Positions 45,986 to 60,163 of a DNA stretch of 64,000 nt are shown one piece after another. Source of the stretch: an uncultured Pelagibacteraceae bacterium (GTDB lineage Bacteria > Pseudomonadota > Alphaproteobacteria > Pelagibacterales > Pelagibacteraceae). The stretch lies in the NCBI GenBank assembly GCA_902578935.1, contig CACHEU010000001.1:248001-312000 (forward strand), written 5' to 3'. Under the pieces are notes generated by a model. It did no database searches. It was not told the DNA's origin and was given only the letters and a program-made list of their open reading frames with translations. Position 1 is the first letter of the stretch. Every line of letters starts with the position of its first letter. Position numbers and translations under genes: made by a program.

Positions 45986-47296
45986 ATGAGTATATCTTTG
46001 AATCATTTGCGCCATAAAAATTTTGCAATTTATGGGCTCGGAGTTACCGGTCGTTCAGTAATTCGGTACTTTCATAAGCATGGATTCAAAAATTATATTG
46101 GATGGGATGATGACAAAAAGGTCTTTAAAAAATCTATAGGCCCCAAATACAAAAATATGAGAAGTGATTTTTTGGAACTGGTCAATTTTGCCGATTACAT
46201 TATAGTCAGTCCTGGCATTAACATTCACAAAGCAAAACTAAAAAAAATTTTGTTAAAAAACAAACAGAAAGTTATTACAGACCTTGATCTATTTTATTTG
46301 TTAAACCCAGGTATAAAATCGATAGTTGTTACTGGAACAAATGGAAAATCAACAACCTGCAAAATTATCGAGCATGTTTTAAGAAAAAATAATATTAATA
46401 CAGGTCTAGGCGGCAACATAGGAAGTCCAATTTTAAACCTAAATTTAGAAAAAAACTCCTTAGCAGTTGTTGAAGCATCATCTTTTCAGCTAGCTTATTC
46501 AAAATTTATTAAGCCCGATTATGCGGTGATACTAAATATAACAAAAGATCACTTGGACTGGCACGGATCAATGAATAGTTATATTCAGTCAAAATTGAAA
46601 ATTTTTTCACTTCAAAAAAGAGGCAATTTTGCTTTTATTAATAGCAAAAAGTTATTAAAAAAATTTAGAAAGAACAAGTATATGAGCAAGATACAATTTA
46701 TAAATAATAAAAAATATAGAAAAATTAAAAGTAAAGTTCAAAATGATTATTTAAATCTAGAAGTAAACGAAGAAAACATGAGTTTTGTTTATGCTCTGTC
46801 AAAAATTTTAAAAATAAAGGAAAAATCCTTTATAAAATCTCTTAAATCCTTTAAGGGATTGAAGCATAGACATGAGACTTTTTACAAAAAAAATAATAAA
46901 ACTTTTATAAACGATTCAAAAGCAACAAGTTTTACAGCTAGCAGGTTTGCTTTAAAAAATAATAAAAATATTTTATGGATTGTAGGCGGACTTCCAAAAA
47001 TTGGTGACAGATTTCAGTTAGAGGAAGTCAAAAAAAATATTATTAAAGCATATGTTATTGGAAAGTATACGAATTATTTTAAGCGGTTCTTGAAGGGAAA
47101 AATAAACTTTGAATCATGCAAGACTTTAAATAATGCAGTAAATTCAATATTTAAAGATATAAACAATGCAAGAGAAAGAAAAATTACTGTTTTATTGAGT
47201 CCTGCTAGCGCATCTTATGACCAATTTAAGAATTTTGGAGATAGAGGTGAAAAATTTAAAAAATTAATAAAAAACTATACCAAAAAATATTTTTAA
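45986..47296 (+). CDS. murD: UDP-N-acetylmuramoylalanine-D-glutamate ligase
   Basis: 436 aa Mur ligase. N-terminal GLGVTGRSVIRYF, P-loop VVTGTNGKSTTCKI (about 112-125), the central NITKDHLDWHGSM and the C-terminal NDSKATSFTASRFAL and LLSPASASYDQFKNF. It adds D-Glu to UDP-MurNAc-L-Ala, the step before MurE. It follows mraY by 9 bp. Confidence 0.97.
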   Translation: MSISLNHLRHKNFAIYGLGVTGRSVIRYFHKHGFKNYIGWDDDKKVFKKSIGPKYKNMRSDFLELVNFADYIIVSPGINIHKAKLKKILLKNKQKVITDLDLFYLLNPGIKSIVVTGTNGKSTTCKIIEHVLRKNNINTGLGGNIGSPILNLNLEKNSLAVVEASSFQLAYSKFIKPDYAVILNITKDHLDWHGSMNSYIQSKLKIFSLQKRGNFAFINSKKLLKKFRKNKYMSKIQFINNKKYRKIKSKVQNDYLNLEVNEENMSFVYALSKILKIKEKSFIKSLKSFKGLKHRHETFYKKNNKTFINDSKATSFTASRFALKNNKNILWIVGGLPKIGDRFQLEEVKKNIIKAYVIGKYTNYFKRFLKGKINFESCKTLNNAVNSIFKDINNARERKITVLLSPASASYDQFKNFGDRGEKFKKLIKNYTKKYF

Positions 47297-47307
47297 TAAT
47301 TAATAGT

Positions 47308-48423
47308 ATGGATAAATTTTTTAAAATAGAAAATTATTGGAGAAATATCGACAAACATATCTTAGCAAGTTTTCTATTATTATTTACTCTGGGAATATTT
47401 TTTTCATTTTCCTCAACATCTTTTTTGGCAGATGAAAGGCTTAACAAAGGTTATTATTTCTTTTTTCAAAAGCATCTTTTTTATGCTCTTTTTTCATTTT
47501 TTTTAATGATCTTTGTATCTATGGTAAACACTGACTTGATCAATAAAAGTCTACTTCCTATTTTTTTATTTTTTTTATTACTACTAATATTAGTCCCGTT
47601 TTTTGGCATTGAAGTGAAAGGCGCAAAAAGATGGCTTAATTTTTATGTATTTCGTTTTCAACCAATTGAGTTTATAAAACCTTTTTTTATTTTAGTTATT
47701 GCACAAATTATTACCTCTAATTGGATCAAAAATTTAAATTTGGCCCATCTTTTTTCATTCTCACTATTGTCTTTCTTAATTTTATTGCTTGTATTGCAAC
47801 CTGATCTTGGACAATCTGTTTTGTTAATTTGTACTTGGATTTCATTAGTTTTTGTTTCTGGAGCTAATGTTTTTTATCTCTCTTTAATACTGACTTTTGC
47901 TATATCTCTATTTTTTCTTTTACTGTACTTGGTTCCAGAAAAATTTAGTTACATTGTTACAAGGCTTACATCTTTTATGGATCCTGAAAAATCAGGAAAT
48001 TTTCAATCTCAAAAAGCTACTGAGGCAATAAAACAAGGCGGTCTAAAAGGACAAGGAATGGGAGAGGGGATACTAAAAGAAAGTGTGCCAGAAGCACACA
48101 CAGATTATATTATTGCAGTTGTGAGCGAAGAATTTGGTTCTGTAGTATCGATATTAATTATTACAATTTTTTTATTTCTTGCATTTAGAATAATCAAAAA
48201 AGTTATAAATTTCTCAAGTAATTTTTATAAGCTTTCACTTAGTGGTCTAGTATCACTATTAATTTTTCAGACTTTTATACATGTTGGGGTTAATGCAAAT
48301 TTGTTGCCAACAACAGGAATGACACTTCCATTTTTAAGTTACGGTGGCTCATCTTTGTTATCAAGCGGAATAATTGCAGGAATAATTTTAAATTATACGT
48401 CGTTAAGAGAAAGAACTGAATGA
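47308..48423 (+). CDS. ftsW: Septal peptidoglycan glycosyltransferase FtsW
   Basis: 371 aa SEDS-family membrane protein with about ten TM helices. Signatures: VKGAKRWLNFYVFRFQPIEF, LQPDLGQSVLL, SFMDPEKSGNFQSQKATEAI and HTDYIIAVVSEEFG (with the catalytic-loop acidic residues), then LPTTGMTLPFLSYGGSS. It polymerises glycan from lipid II at the septum with FtsI. Its stop overlaps the murG ATG (ATGA, 48420-48423). Confidence 0.97.
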   Translation: MDKFFKIENYWRNIDKHILASFLLLFTLGIFFSFSSTSFLADERLNKGYYFFFQKHLFYALFSFFLMIFVSMVNTDLINKSLLPIFLFFLLLLILVPFFGIEVKGAKRWLNFYVFRFQPIEFIKPFFILVIAQIITSNWIKNLNLAHLFSFSLLSFLILLLVLQPDLGQSVLLICTWISLVFVSGANVFYLSLILTFAISLFFLLLYLVPEKFSYIVTRLTSFMDPEKSGNFQSQKATEAIKQGGLKGQGMGEGILKESVPEAHTDYIIAVVSEEFGSVVSILIITIFLFLAFRIIKKVINFSSNFYKLSLSGLVSLLIFQTFIHVGVNANLLPTTGMTLPFLSYGGSSLLSSGIIAGIILNYTSLRERTE

Positions 48424-49517
48424 AAAAAGAAAATAAAAGAATTCTTATAGCAACAGGGGGCACAGGAGGCCATATTTTCCCCTCACTAAGTTTGGCAGAC
48501 TTTTTAAAAACAAAACATCGAGTTGAAATAGTTACAGACAAAAGAGGCCTTAAATATTTAGCAATTGATAAAAAAATTAATATTAGAACAATTAATTCTG
48601 ATACAATATTTGGTAAAAGCGTTTTTAAAGCATGTTTAGGAATCATAAAGATTATTTTATCTTTTATTTTTTCAATTTTTTCAATGATAAGTTCAAGACC
48701 CAAACTGATAATTGGTATGGGCGGCTATTCTTCCTTCCCTGTTTGTGTGGCTGGTTACTGTTTAAAGATTCCAGTAGTAATTTATGAAAATAATTTAATT
48801 ATAGGTAGGGCAAATAAACTTATTCTACCAATAGCGAAAAAAATTTTAGTTTCCACCAAAGATGTTCAGGGGGTAAAATCTAAGCACATTAAAAAAATAT
48901 TTTTTTCTGGGTACTTAATTAGGAGCCACATTTTAAATTTAAAAAAGGAAAATAAACAAAATCTTGAGAAAAAAAGCTTATCCATTTTAATAATGGGAGG
49001 AAGCCAGTCAGCTAAAATTTTTGGAGAAATTTTACCCGACATAATGATTAGATGTTTTCAAAATGGTATTAAACTTAAAATTTATCAACAGTGCTTAGAT
49101 CAGCAGGTCAGTCAAATTAAAAAAATGTATGAAAAATTTGATTTGGAATTTGAATTATTTTCTTTTTCTGACGATATGTCCAAATATTATAAACTGACAG
49201 ATCTAGCGATCACAAGATCGGGAGCATCATCTCTCGCAGAATTAGTAAATCTAAGAATCCCATTTATTGCAATACCCTTGCCTTCATCAGCAGACAATCA
49301 TCAATTTGAAAATGCAAACTATTTCAAAGAGAAAGGATATTGTTTTTTATTAGAGGAAAGATTTGTTTCTGATAAATTGTTCGGGATTCTTATAGATTTA
49401 AACAAGAATGAGAAAAAATTATTTTTGATGAAAGAAAGAATGACAGAACATTCAGACAAAGATACATTTTTAAAAATTGAGCAATTAATTGAAAAAATAT
49501 TAAATGAGCAAAATTGA
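48420..49517 (+). CDS. murG: UDP-N-acetylglucosamine-lipid I GlcNAc transferase
   Basis: 365 aa GT-B glycosyltransferase. TGGTGGHIFPSLSLA at the N-terminus, GMGGYSSFPVCVA, YENNLIIGRANKL, the second-domain ILIMGGSQSAKIF, and the UDP-GlcNAc site TRSGASSLAELV with PLPSSADNHQFENA. It makes lipid II on the inner membrane face. It overlaps ftsW by 4 bp and murC by 14 bp. Confidence 0.97.
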   Translation: MKKENKRILIATGGTGGHIFPSLSLADFLKTKHRVEIVTDKRGLKYLAIDKKINIRTINSDTIFGKSVFKACLGIIKIILSFIFSIFSMISSRPKLIIGMGGYSSFPVCVAGYCLKIPVVIYENNLIIGRANKLILPIAKKILVSTKDVQGVKSKHIKKIFFSGYLIRSHILNLKKENKQNLEKKSLSILIMGGSQSAKIFGEILPDIMIRCFQNGIKLKIYQQCLDQQVSQIKKMYEKFDLEFELFSFSDDMSKYYKLTDLAITRSGASSLAELVNLRIPFIAIPLPSSADNHQFENANYFKEKGYCFLLEERFVSDKLFGILIDLNKNEKKLFLMKERMTEHSDKDTFLKIEQLIEKILNEQN

Positions 49518-50895
49518 AATAGGATTAAAAGAAAAAATTCATTTTATTGGAATTGGCGGCATAGGTATGAGCGGTTTGGCCCAGGTCATGAAGACTATGG
49601 GATTCAAAGTTCAAGGAAGTGACTTAGCTAATAGTAAAAATGTGGAAAGATGTAAAAAAATTGGTATTAAAGTATTTAAAACACACAACAAGAAAAATAT
49701 AAAAGATTCAACGATAGTTGTTAAATCATCTGCAGTTAGAAATAATAATCCTGAAATTAGAGAAGCAAAAGAAAAAAAATTAAACATTCTTAAGAGAGCA
49801 GAAATGTTAGCTCATGTTGTTTCTTTAAAAACAAATATTGTAATTACCGGTTCGCACGGAAAGACAACCACTACTTCTTTGATATCCAAAATATTGTCAT
49901 CTGCAAAATTAGATCCAACTATAATAAATGGAGGAGTAATAAACTCTTTCAATAGTAATGCTAGACTGGGAAAAGGGGAGTGGGCTGTTTTAGAGGCCGA
50001 CGAATCTGACGGAAGCTTTTTAAATTTTCCAGTGAACTATTCTGTAGTTACAAACCTTGATAGAGAACATCTTGACTTCTATAAGAATTTTAAAAATTTA
50101 AAAAATTCTTTTATTAAATTTCTTAATAAAACACCGCCAATGGGAAAATCTTTTATTTGTATAGATGATTATGAAATAAAACAAATAATTTCTAAAATAA
50201 AAAATAAAAATTTTTTAACCTATGGTTTTTCTAAAGAATCAGATTTTCAAATTTTTAATCCTGTTTATAAAAAAGATTATTCTATATTCGATCTAAAAAT
50301 CTCCGTACCAGGGTCAAAAAAGAAAACTGTTAAAAAAATTAAATTAAATCTTATTGGTGCGCACAATATTTTGAATGCAGCTGCTGGCGTTGCTTTATGT
50401 TTGCATATAGGAATTAATATTAATGTTATAAAAAAATCACTAAAAAAATTTACTGGTATACAGAGAAGATTAACAAAGGTTTTCTCAGTTGATGGAAGAG
50501 AATTTTTTGATGATTATGCTCACCATCCAACAGAAATTAGATCAATTTTAAAAAGTTTAAAAATAACTTCTGCTGGCAGAAAAATAATTTCTGTTTTTCA
50601 ACCACACAGATATTCTAGATTAAGACTATTAAAAAAAGATTTTGCATCTGCTTTTAAGGACTCAAATTTAGTTATTTTATGCCCAGTTTATCCTGCTGGA
50701 GAAAAAATTGATAAAAAACACAATCAAATTGATTTTGCAAAATTAATTTCTGTAAAATCTAAAGTTCAGGTGGTAATGGTTAAAAACGAAAATGATCTAA
50801 AAAAATTCTTTGTTAAAAATTTATTACAAGATGAAATAATAGTGTGTATGGGAGCAGGATCTATATCTAAGTGGATAAGAGAAATGAACTTATAA
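49504..50895 (+). CDS. murC: UDP-N-acetylmuramate-L-alanine ligase
   Basis: 463 aa. IHFIGIGGIGMSGLAQVM at the start, P-loop TGSHGKTTTTSLI (about 116-128), VLEADESDGSFL, NLDREHLDFYKNF and DDYAHHPTEIRSIL. It adds L-Ala to UDP-MurNAc, the first Mur-ligase step. The start lies inside the end of murG (14-bp overlap). Confidence 0.97.
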   Translation: MSKIEIGLKEKIHFIGIGGIGMSGLAQVMKTMGFKVQGSDLANSKNVERCKKIGIKVFKTHNKKNIKDSTIVVKSSAVRNNNPEIREAKEKKLNILKRAEMLAHVVSLKTNIVITGSHGKTTTTSLISKILSSAKLDPTIINGGVINSFNSNARLGKGEWAVLEADESDGSFLNFPVNYSVVTNLDREHLDFYKNFKNLKNSFIKFLNKTPPMGKSFICIDDYEIKQIISKIKNKNFLTYGFSKESDFQIFNPVYKKDYSIFDLKISVPGSKKKTVKKIKLNLIGAHNILNAAAGVALCLHIGININVIKKSLKKFTGIQRRLTKVFSVDGREFFDDYAHHPTEIRSILKSLKITSAGRKIISVFQPHRYSRLRLLKKDFASAFKDSNLVILCPVYPAGEKIDKKHNQIDFAKLISVKSKVQVVMVKNENDLKKFFVKNLLQDEIIVCMGAGSISKWIREMNL

Positions 50896-50903
50896 ATTAA
50901 AAT

Positions 50904-51767
50904 ATGATTTACGAAAACGAAAAGCTTTCAAAATACAATTGGTTTAATTTAGGTGGTTTAGCCAGAATATTCTTCAAGCCAAATTCCCAATTAGATCTTA
51001 AAAATTTTTTAGAAAAATACGGTAGCAAAGAAAAAAATGTATATACCTTAGGAGCTGGATCCAATACTCTTTTTAGAGACTCAGGTTTTGATGGAGTAAT
51101 CATTAAGCTTGGAAAAAATTTTGCTTACACAAAATTACTAGAAGATAATAAAATAGAAGTTGGCGCTGCAACTTTGGATAAAACGGTTTCGGATTTTGCT
51201 TCAGAAAACTCAATATCAGGATTAGAATTTTTATCCTGTATACCAGGCAGCATTGGTGGTGCAATAATGATGAATAGTGGCTGTTATGGTTATGACATAT
51301 CCAAAATTTTTTTTTCTCTTAAAGCAATGAACTTAAGTGGAGAATTAAAATCATTCAGCAAGGATGAAATAAAATTTATTTACAGAGGAAATAATTTGAC
51401 TAAAGACCTAATAATTTTAAGCGTGGTTCTCCAAGGCGAGTCTGGAAATAAAAATCAGATCAAAAATAAACAAATTAGTTTAATAAATAAAAAAAAGGAA
51501 AGCCAGCCTAGCAAAATCAAAACTTGCGGAAGTACATTTAAAAATCCAGAAAATAAAAAAGCATGGGAACTTATTAAATCATCAAACTGCTCTAATTTAA
51601 TTATAGGAGGAGCAAGAATTTCATCCAAACATAGTAATTTTTTTTTAAACAATGGTAACGCCACTTCTTCAGATATTGAAGCTTTAATAGAAAAGGTTAA
51701 GAAAGAGGTTTTTTTAAAAACAGGAATAAACCTGGAGCTAGAAATAAAAATTATAGGAGTTAAATAA
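50904..51767 (+). CDS. murB: UDP-N-acetylenolpyruvoylglucosamine reductase
   Basis: 287 aa. FAD-binding YTLGAGSNTLFRD, SCIPGSIGGAIMMNSGCYG, KIKTCGSTFKNPENKKAWEL (with the catalytic Ser) and ISSKHSNFFLNNGNATSSD. It reduces enolpyruvyl-UDP-GlcNAc to UDP-MurNAc, feeding MurC. It lies 8 bp after murC. Confidence 0.97.
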   Translation: MIYENEKLSKYNWFNLGGLARIFFKPNSQLDLKNFLEKYGSKEKNVYTLGAGSNTLFRDSGFDGVIIKLGKNFAYTKLLEDNKIEVGAATLDKTVSDFASENSISGLEFLSCIPGSIGGAIMMNSGCYGYDISKIFFSLKAMNLSGELKSFSKDEIKFIYRGNNLTKDLIILSVVLQGESGNKNQIKNKQISLINKKKESQPSKIKTCGSTFKNPENKKAWELIKSSNCSNLIIGGARISSKHSNFFLNNGNATSSDIEALIEKVKKEVFLKTGINLELEIKIIGVK

Positions 51768-51769
51768 AA

Positions 51770-52699
51770 TTGAAAAAAAAAAGAGTTCTTGTTGTTTTAG
51801 GAGGGGCTTCCAGAGAACGGGAGGTCAGTTTAGAATCTGGAAAATCATGTATTTTGGCCTTAAAAAAGATTGGCTATAGTGTATTAAAGTTTGATCCAAA
51901 ATTTTTATCATTGGATAAAATTAAAAAAAATAATCCAGATGTAATCTTTAATGCTCTTCACGGAAAAGGTGGTGAGGACGGCAAAGTGCAAAGTTTTTTT
52001 GAGTATTTTCGCATACCATACACACATTCTGGTGTTTTATCATCGATGATTGCTATGAATAAACATTTCTCTAAACAGTTGTTTATAAAAAATAAAGTTA
52101 GAACTCCAAATTATTTTTTCTTAAATCGAAAAGATTACCCAAATATAAATTTACACCAAAAAATTAGGAAGAATAAGCTAGCCTTTCCAATAGTAGTGAA
52201 ACCAAATGACGAAGGTTCAAGTATCGGGGTAAAGATATGCAAGAATTTTAGTTTGCTTAGAAAGGAATTTAAAAAAGCAAAGAAAAATTATAGCAATCTA
52301 ATATTTGAGACCTATATTCCTGGTCAGGAAATTCAAGTGGCCGTTATGGGAGGAAAGTCGATAGGTGCTATTGAATTAAGACCAAAAAGAAAATTTTATG
52401 ATTACAAAGCAAAATACAAAAAATCAGCCAAAACTTTACACATAATGCCGGCTCCAATTTCTAAAAAAAAATATAAGGAGGTATTGAGAATTTCTGAAAA
52501 AGCTAACAAAATCTTGGGATGTAAAGGAATTACAAGGTGTGACTTTAGATTTTATAAGGACAAATTTTTTCTTTTGGAAGTAAATACGCAACCGGGTATG
52601 ACAAGCCTATCTCTTGTTCCAGAAATAGCAAAATATTCTAACATTTCTTTTGTGCAATTAGTTAAATGGATGGTCAACGATTCTGGTATAAACAGATGA
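51770..52699 (+). CDS. ddl: D-alanine-D-alanine ligase
   Basis: 309 aa from a TTG at 51770, 2 bp after murB; the next residues KKKRVLVVLGGASREREVSL are the family start, so the non-ATG start is well supported. ATP-grasp motifs: NALHGKGGEDG, FPIVVKPNDEGSSIGV, and the metal-binding FFLLEVNTQPGMTSLSLVPE. It makes the D-Ala-D-Ala used by the MurF half of the fusion. Its stop overlaps the ftsQ ATG (ATGA, 52696-52699). Confidence 0.97.
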   Translation: MKKKRVLVVLGGASREREVSLESGKSCILALKKIGYSVLKFDPKFLSLDKIKKNNPDVIFNALHGKGGEDGKVQSFFEYFRIPYTHSGVLSSMIAMNKHFSKQLFIKNKVRTPNYFFLNRKDYPNINLHQKIRKNKLAFPIVVKPNDEGSSIGVKICKNFSLLRKEFKKAKKNYSNLIFETYIPGQEIQVAVMGGKSIGAIELRPKRKFYDYKAKYKKSAKTLHIMPAPISKKKYKEVLRISEKANKILGCKGITRCDFRFYKDKFFLLEVNTQPGMTSLSLVPEIAKYSNISFVQLVKWMVNDSGINR

Positions 52700-53370
52700 A
52701 AAAAGAAAAAAGTTTTTTTTTGTGGTTATTTTTGTTTATTTTTCTTACTACATATAGTTTTAATTCTGTTCAAGAGAAAACAAGTTCTTTCCTTCCTGTA
52801 AAAATAATAGAAATTGTAGGAATTAACAATTCAGACAAAGCAGAGATCATAAAAAGATCAAACCAGTTTAAAGGAAAAAGCATAATTTTCATTAGCAGAA
52901 GTCAACTAAAGGAATCGGCACATAATTTACAATTTGTTAAAGAACTAAGAGCAAAGAAAATCTATCCAGACAAGATAAAGTTAATAATAATTGAGCATAA
53001 ACCTATAGGAATTTTTATTAATAAAAATAAAAAATTTTTAATTACTAATGGCGGAGAGTTAATCGAAAATTATCAGGGCAATAAATTTAAAAATTTACCC
53101 CTGATATATGGCAAAGAAGCTGGAAAAAATTTCTCCACTTTTTATCAATCTCTAGAAAGCATGAATTTTAAAATAGAGTTAATAGAACAGTTTAATTATT
53201 TTGATATTAATAGATGGGATGTTATTTTAAAGGATGGTAAGGTAGTAAAATTACCAACTGAAAATTATGAAAATTCACTTAACAAATTTTTATCTATTTA
53301 TAAAAAAAACAATTTTAATAATTTTGAAGTTTTTGATTTTAGGATTAAGGGACAACTTATACTGAAATAA
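52696..53370 (+). CDS. ftsQ: Cell division protein FtsQ
   Basis: 224 aa from the ATG at 52696 that overlaps the ddl stop; the frame stays open 30 nt further upstream (52666), but that would lie deep inside ddl and precede the membrane helix. One TM helix (FFLWLFLFIFLTTYSF, about 5-21), a POTRA domain (VKIIEIVGINNSDKAEIIKR to KPIGIF) and the FtsQ beta domain (NKNKKFLITNGGELIENYQG). It recruits FtsL/FtsB/FtsWI to the septum. Confidence 0.93.
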   Translation: MKKEKSFFLWLFLFIFLTTYSFNSVQEKTSSFLPVKIIEIVGINNSDKAEIIKRSNQFKGKSIIFISRSQLKESAHNLQFVKELRAKKIYPDKIKLIIIEHKPIGIFINKNKKFLITNGGELIENYQGNKFKNLPLIYGKEAGKNFSTFYQSLESMNFKIELIEQFNYFDINRWDVILKDGKVVKLPTENYENSLNKFLSIYKKNNFNNFEVFDFRIKGQLILK

Positions 53371-53375
53371 AATTA

Positions 53376-54566
53376 ATGAGCCAAGAAAAATTAATAGCAG
53401 AAATAGCAGAAGATAAAATTCGATATGCTATTTATCAACAGAATGAAAAATTGGAATACAAAATTTTAAAAAAAAAAATTTCTGAAAATATAGGCATTAA
53501 ACAGGGAAAAATTTTAGACTTTAATCATACTGCAAATAAAATCAATAAAGACTTGAAAGATCTAGAAAAGGAGTCCAATAAAATTTTTAGAAATATTTCA
53601 ATTATAGTTAATGAGCCAGAAATTTCTTGTACAAATCTTTCAGGATTTAAAAAGCTTAATGGGTCAAAAGTTGAAAAAAGAGATCTGGATCACATTTTGA
53701 ATGAAGGCAAAAGCTCTATTTTAAAAAACCAAGAAAAAAATTCTATATTACACATTCTTAATTCTAATTTTATTTTAGACAAAATAAAGAAAAACAAAAT
53801 TCCAGTGGATCTTCATGGCGATCATTTGAGTTTGCATATGACATTTATTTCTCTGCCAACAAACAATTTAAAAAATATTAGATCCCTTTTTAATAAAAGT
53901 GATTTAAAAATTGATAGAGTTATAAGCAAACCCCTTGCTTATGGAATAGACTTATTAAATAAAAATAAAGGTGCAAAAAATTTTATTTTAATTAATTTTG
54001 ATAAAGAAGTTAGTAGCATCTCTCTTTATGAAGATTCTTCATTGGTGTTTTTGAAAATCTTTCCTTTTGGAACTAATTCTATTTATAGAGACATTATTCA
54101 ACTTTGTTCACTTAAAGAAAAAGAAGCAAGGATTATTATAAATAAATTAGATTTAAAAAATATAGAAAATGGAAAGAACAAATACGTAGAAAAAGATTTA
54201 TTCACAGAATCTGAATTCAAAAAATTAAGCATTAATCACTTAAACAATATTGTTATCGCAAGAATCACAGAAATGTCGGACTACATTTTTAATAAAAATA
54301 AAAATTTAAATTATATGAATAATAAAATTTTACGAATTCATTTATTTTTTGAAGATAAGGGTATTTTGGAAAATCTAGGCAAGTTATTTGAAGAATCTCT
54401 AAAAATTGATACGGTAAAGACCCAAATTGAGTTGTTGCCACTAAATGAACTTTCGGCTTTGTCTGGAGCAGCAGAGCTTATTTTCAAAGGATGGGATAAA
54501 GAGGCTATTCCTTTGATTCACAAGAAAAAGTCAGTGATTTCAAGTTTTTTTGAACGTTTTTTTTAA
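53376..54566 (+). CDS. ftsA: Cell division protein FtsA (divergent)
   Basis: 396 aa actin-like protein. Recognisable parts are the NEPEISCTNLSGF 1C-domain region, SKPLAYGIDLL followed by FILINFDKEVSSISLYED (phosphate-2-like), FPFGTNSIYRDI and the late LSALSGAAELI. It ends in an amphipathic helix SVISSFFERFF that would bind the membrane. Identity is supported by its place after ftsQ, but several nucleotide-site stretches are weakly conserved. ftsZ, its usual next gene, is absent here and lies 16 kb upstream. Confidence 0.85.
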   Translation: MSQEKLIAEIAEDKIRYAIYQQNEKLEYKILKKKISENIGIKQGKILDFNHTANKINKDLKDLEKESNKIFRNISIIVNEPEISCTNLSGFKKLNGSKVEKRDLDHILNEGKSSILKNQEKNSILHILNSNFILDKIKKNKIPVDLHGDHLSLHMTFISLPTNNLKNIRSLFNKSDLKIDRVISKPLAYGIDLLNKNKGAKNFILINFDKEVSSISLYEDSSLVFLKIFPFGTNSIYRDIIQLCSLKEKEARIIINKLDLKNIENGKNKYVEKDLFTESEFKKLSINHLNNIVIARITEMSDYIFNKNKNLNYMNNKILRIHLFFEDKGILENLGKLFEESLKIDTVKTQIELLPLNELSALSGAAELIFKGWDKEAIPLIHKKKSVISSFFERFF

Positions 54567-54590
54567 CAAACATTTTGTTGTAGTTTTTTG
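54565..54590 (+). terminator. Possible terminator after ftsA (first hairpin)
   Basis: AACAAA (54565-54570, overlapping the ftsA stop) and TTTGTT (54574-54579) flank a 3-nt loop and are followed by GTAGTTTTTT. The stem is AT-rich and short, so activity is uncertain. Confidence 0.35.
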
Positions 54591-54595
54591 TAACA

Positions 54596-54626
54596 TTAGT
54601 TGTTTTCAACTAAATTTTTGGTTTTT
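54596..54626 (+). terminator. Possible rho-independent terminator between ftsA and lpxC
   Basis: TTAGTTG (54596-54602) and CAACTAA (54607-54613) are perfect 7-bp arms around TTTT, followed by ATTTTTGGTTTTT. It would end the dcw transcript before lpxC. The same dyad could also act as an operator, because TTCAAC (54605-54610) and TATAAC (54628-54633) form a weak 17-bp-spaced promoter for lpxC across it. Confidence 0.45.
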
Positions 54627-54639
54627 GTATAACTTACTC

Positions 54640-55569
54640 ATGTGGGAAAGGAATCAAAAAACATTAAAAAAGGAAGCAAGTTTCTCTGGAGTGGGATTAC
54701 ATTCTGGTACAAACATTGATGTTACCTTGGTCCCAGCAAATTCCAATTCTGGAATAATCTTTAAGAGAACTGATTTAGAAAAAAATAATGAAATTATAGC
54801 GAATTTTAAGAATGTTTCTTCAGCAAAACTATGCACAAAAATAGAAAATGATTTTGGAGCAAGTGTTTCGACTATAGAACACTTGATGGCTTCATTTTAT
54901 ATCTGTGGAATTGACAATATAGTTGTAAATTTGAATGGTCCAGAAGTTCCAATAATGGATGGGTCAGCAAAAGATTTCGTTCAAATTATAAAAAACTGTG
55001 GACTTAAGACTCTTGAAGGTAAAAGAAAATTTATAAAAATTAAAAAGAAAGTAGAGCTGAAAGAAGATGAAAAATTAATAAGTATAGCCCCGACTAATAA
55101 TAACTTTAAAGTTAAATTTACATTAAATTATAAAAAAAATCCTTTAATTCAAACTCAAACAAATAGCACAAATTTTGAAGAGAAAAATTTAGAAGACATT
55201 TATGCTGCAAGAACTTTCTGTTTACATGAAGATATAGAAGGTATTAAATCTATTGGCTTGGCAAAGGGTGGTTCGTTGGACAATGCTATTGTAGTTCAAG
55301 GAGATAAAATTCTTAACGAAGGTGGACTTAGATCTAAAAAAGAATTTGTAAATCACAAGATACTTGACTTAGCTGGAGATTTTATGCTGTCCGGCGCAAG
55401 AGTTATTGGGTCGGTAGAATGTGTCCACGGTGGTCATGCCTTAACAAACAAATTTTTGAGAAAGATTTTTTCAGATAAGAGCAATTATGATGTCGTTGAA
55501 AATGAATCTTCTTCGATAAACGTAAGAAAAATCGTTCCTCTTCATAAGAGACTTGCTGTAAACGCCTAA
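54640..55569 (+). CDS. lpxC: UDP-3-O-acyl-N-acetylglucosamine deacetylase
   Basis: 309 aa from the ATG at 54640 (MWERNQKTLKKEASF), close to the 305 aa of E. coli; an upstream in-frame extension to 54550 is hydrophobic and overlaps ftsA, so it is not used. Signatures: FSGVGLHSGTNIDVTLVPA, zinc His in STIEHLMASFYICGIDN, GPEVPIMDGSAKDF, and FVNHKILDLAGDFML with ECVHGGHALTN (zinc His/Asp and general acid His). It catalyses the committed step of lipid A synthesis and directly follows the dcw cluster. Confidence 0.97.
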   Translation: MWERNQKTLKKEASFSGVGLHSGTNIDVTLVPANSNSGIIFKRTDLEKNNEIIANFKNVSSAKLCTKIENDFGASVSTIEHLMASFYICGIDNIVVNLNGPEVPIMDGSAKDFVQIIKNCGLKTLEGKRKFIKIKKKVELKEDEKLISIAPTNNNFKVKFTLNYKKNPLIQTQTNSTNFEEKNLEDIYAARTFCLHEDIEGIKSIGLAKGGSLDNAIVVQGDKILNEGGLRSKKEFVNHKILDLAGDFMLSGARVIGSVECVHGGHALTNKFLRKIFSDKSNYDVVENESSSINVRKIVPLHKRLAVNA

Positions 55570-55617
55570 ATTTTAAGATCATTTTACGCGAAGTATTTTT
55601 TTTGTTATTAATACTCT

Positions 55618-60159
<4,542 letters not shown>

Positions 60160-60163
<4 letters not shown>

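Noticed and set aside
48290-48703. 137-codon minus-strand ORF across ftsW/murG
   Set aside because: Antisense to two well-supported overlapping genes; hydrophobic composition reflects the complement.
54550-54639. 30-residue N-terminal extension of lpxC
   Set aside because: It overlaps ftsA and the terminator-like dyads, is hydrophobic, and is absent from the LpxC family; the ATG at 54640 fits family length.
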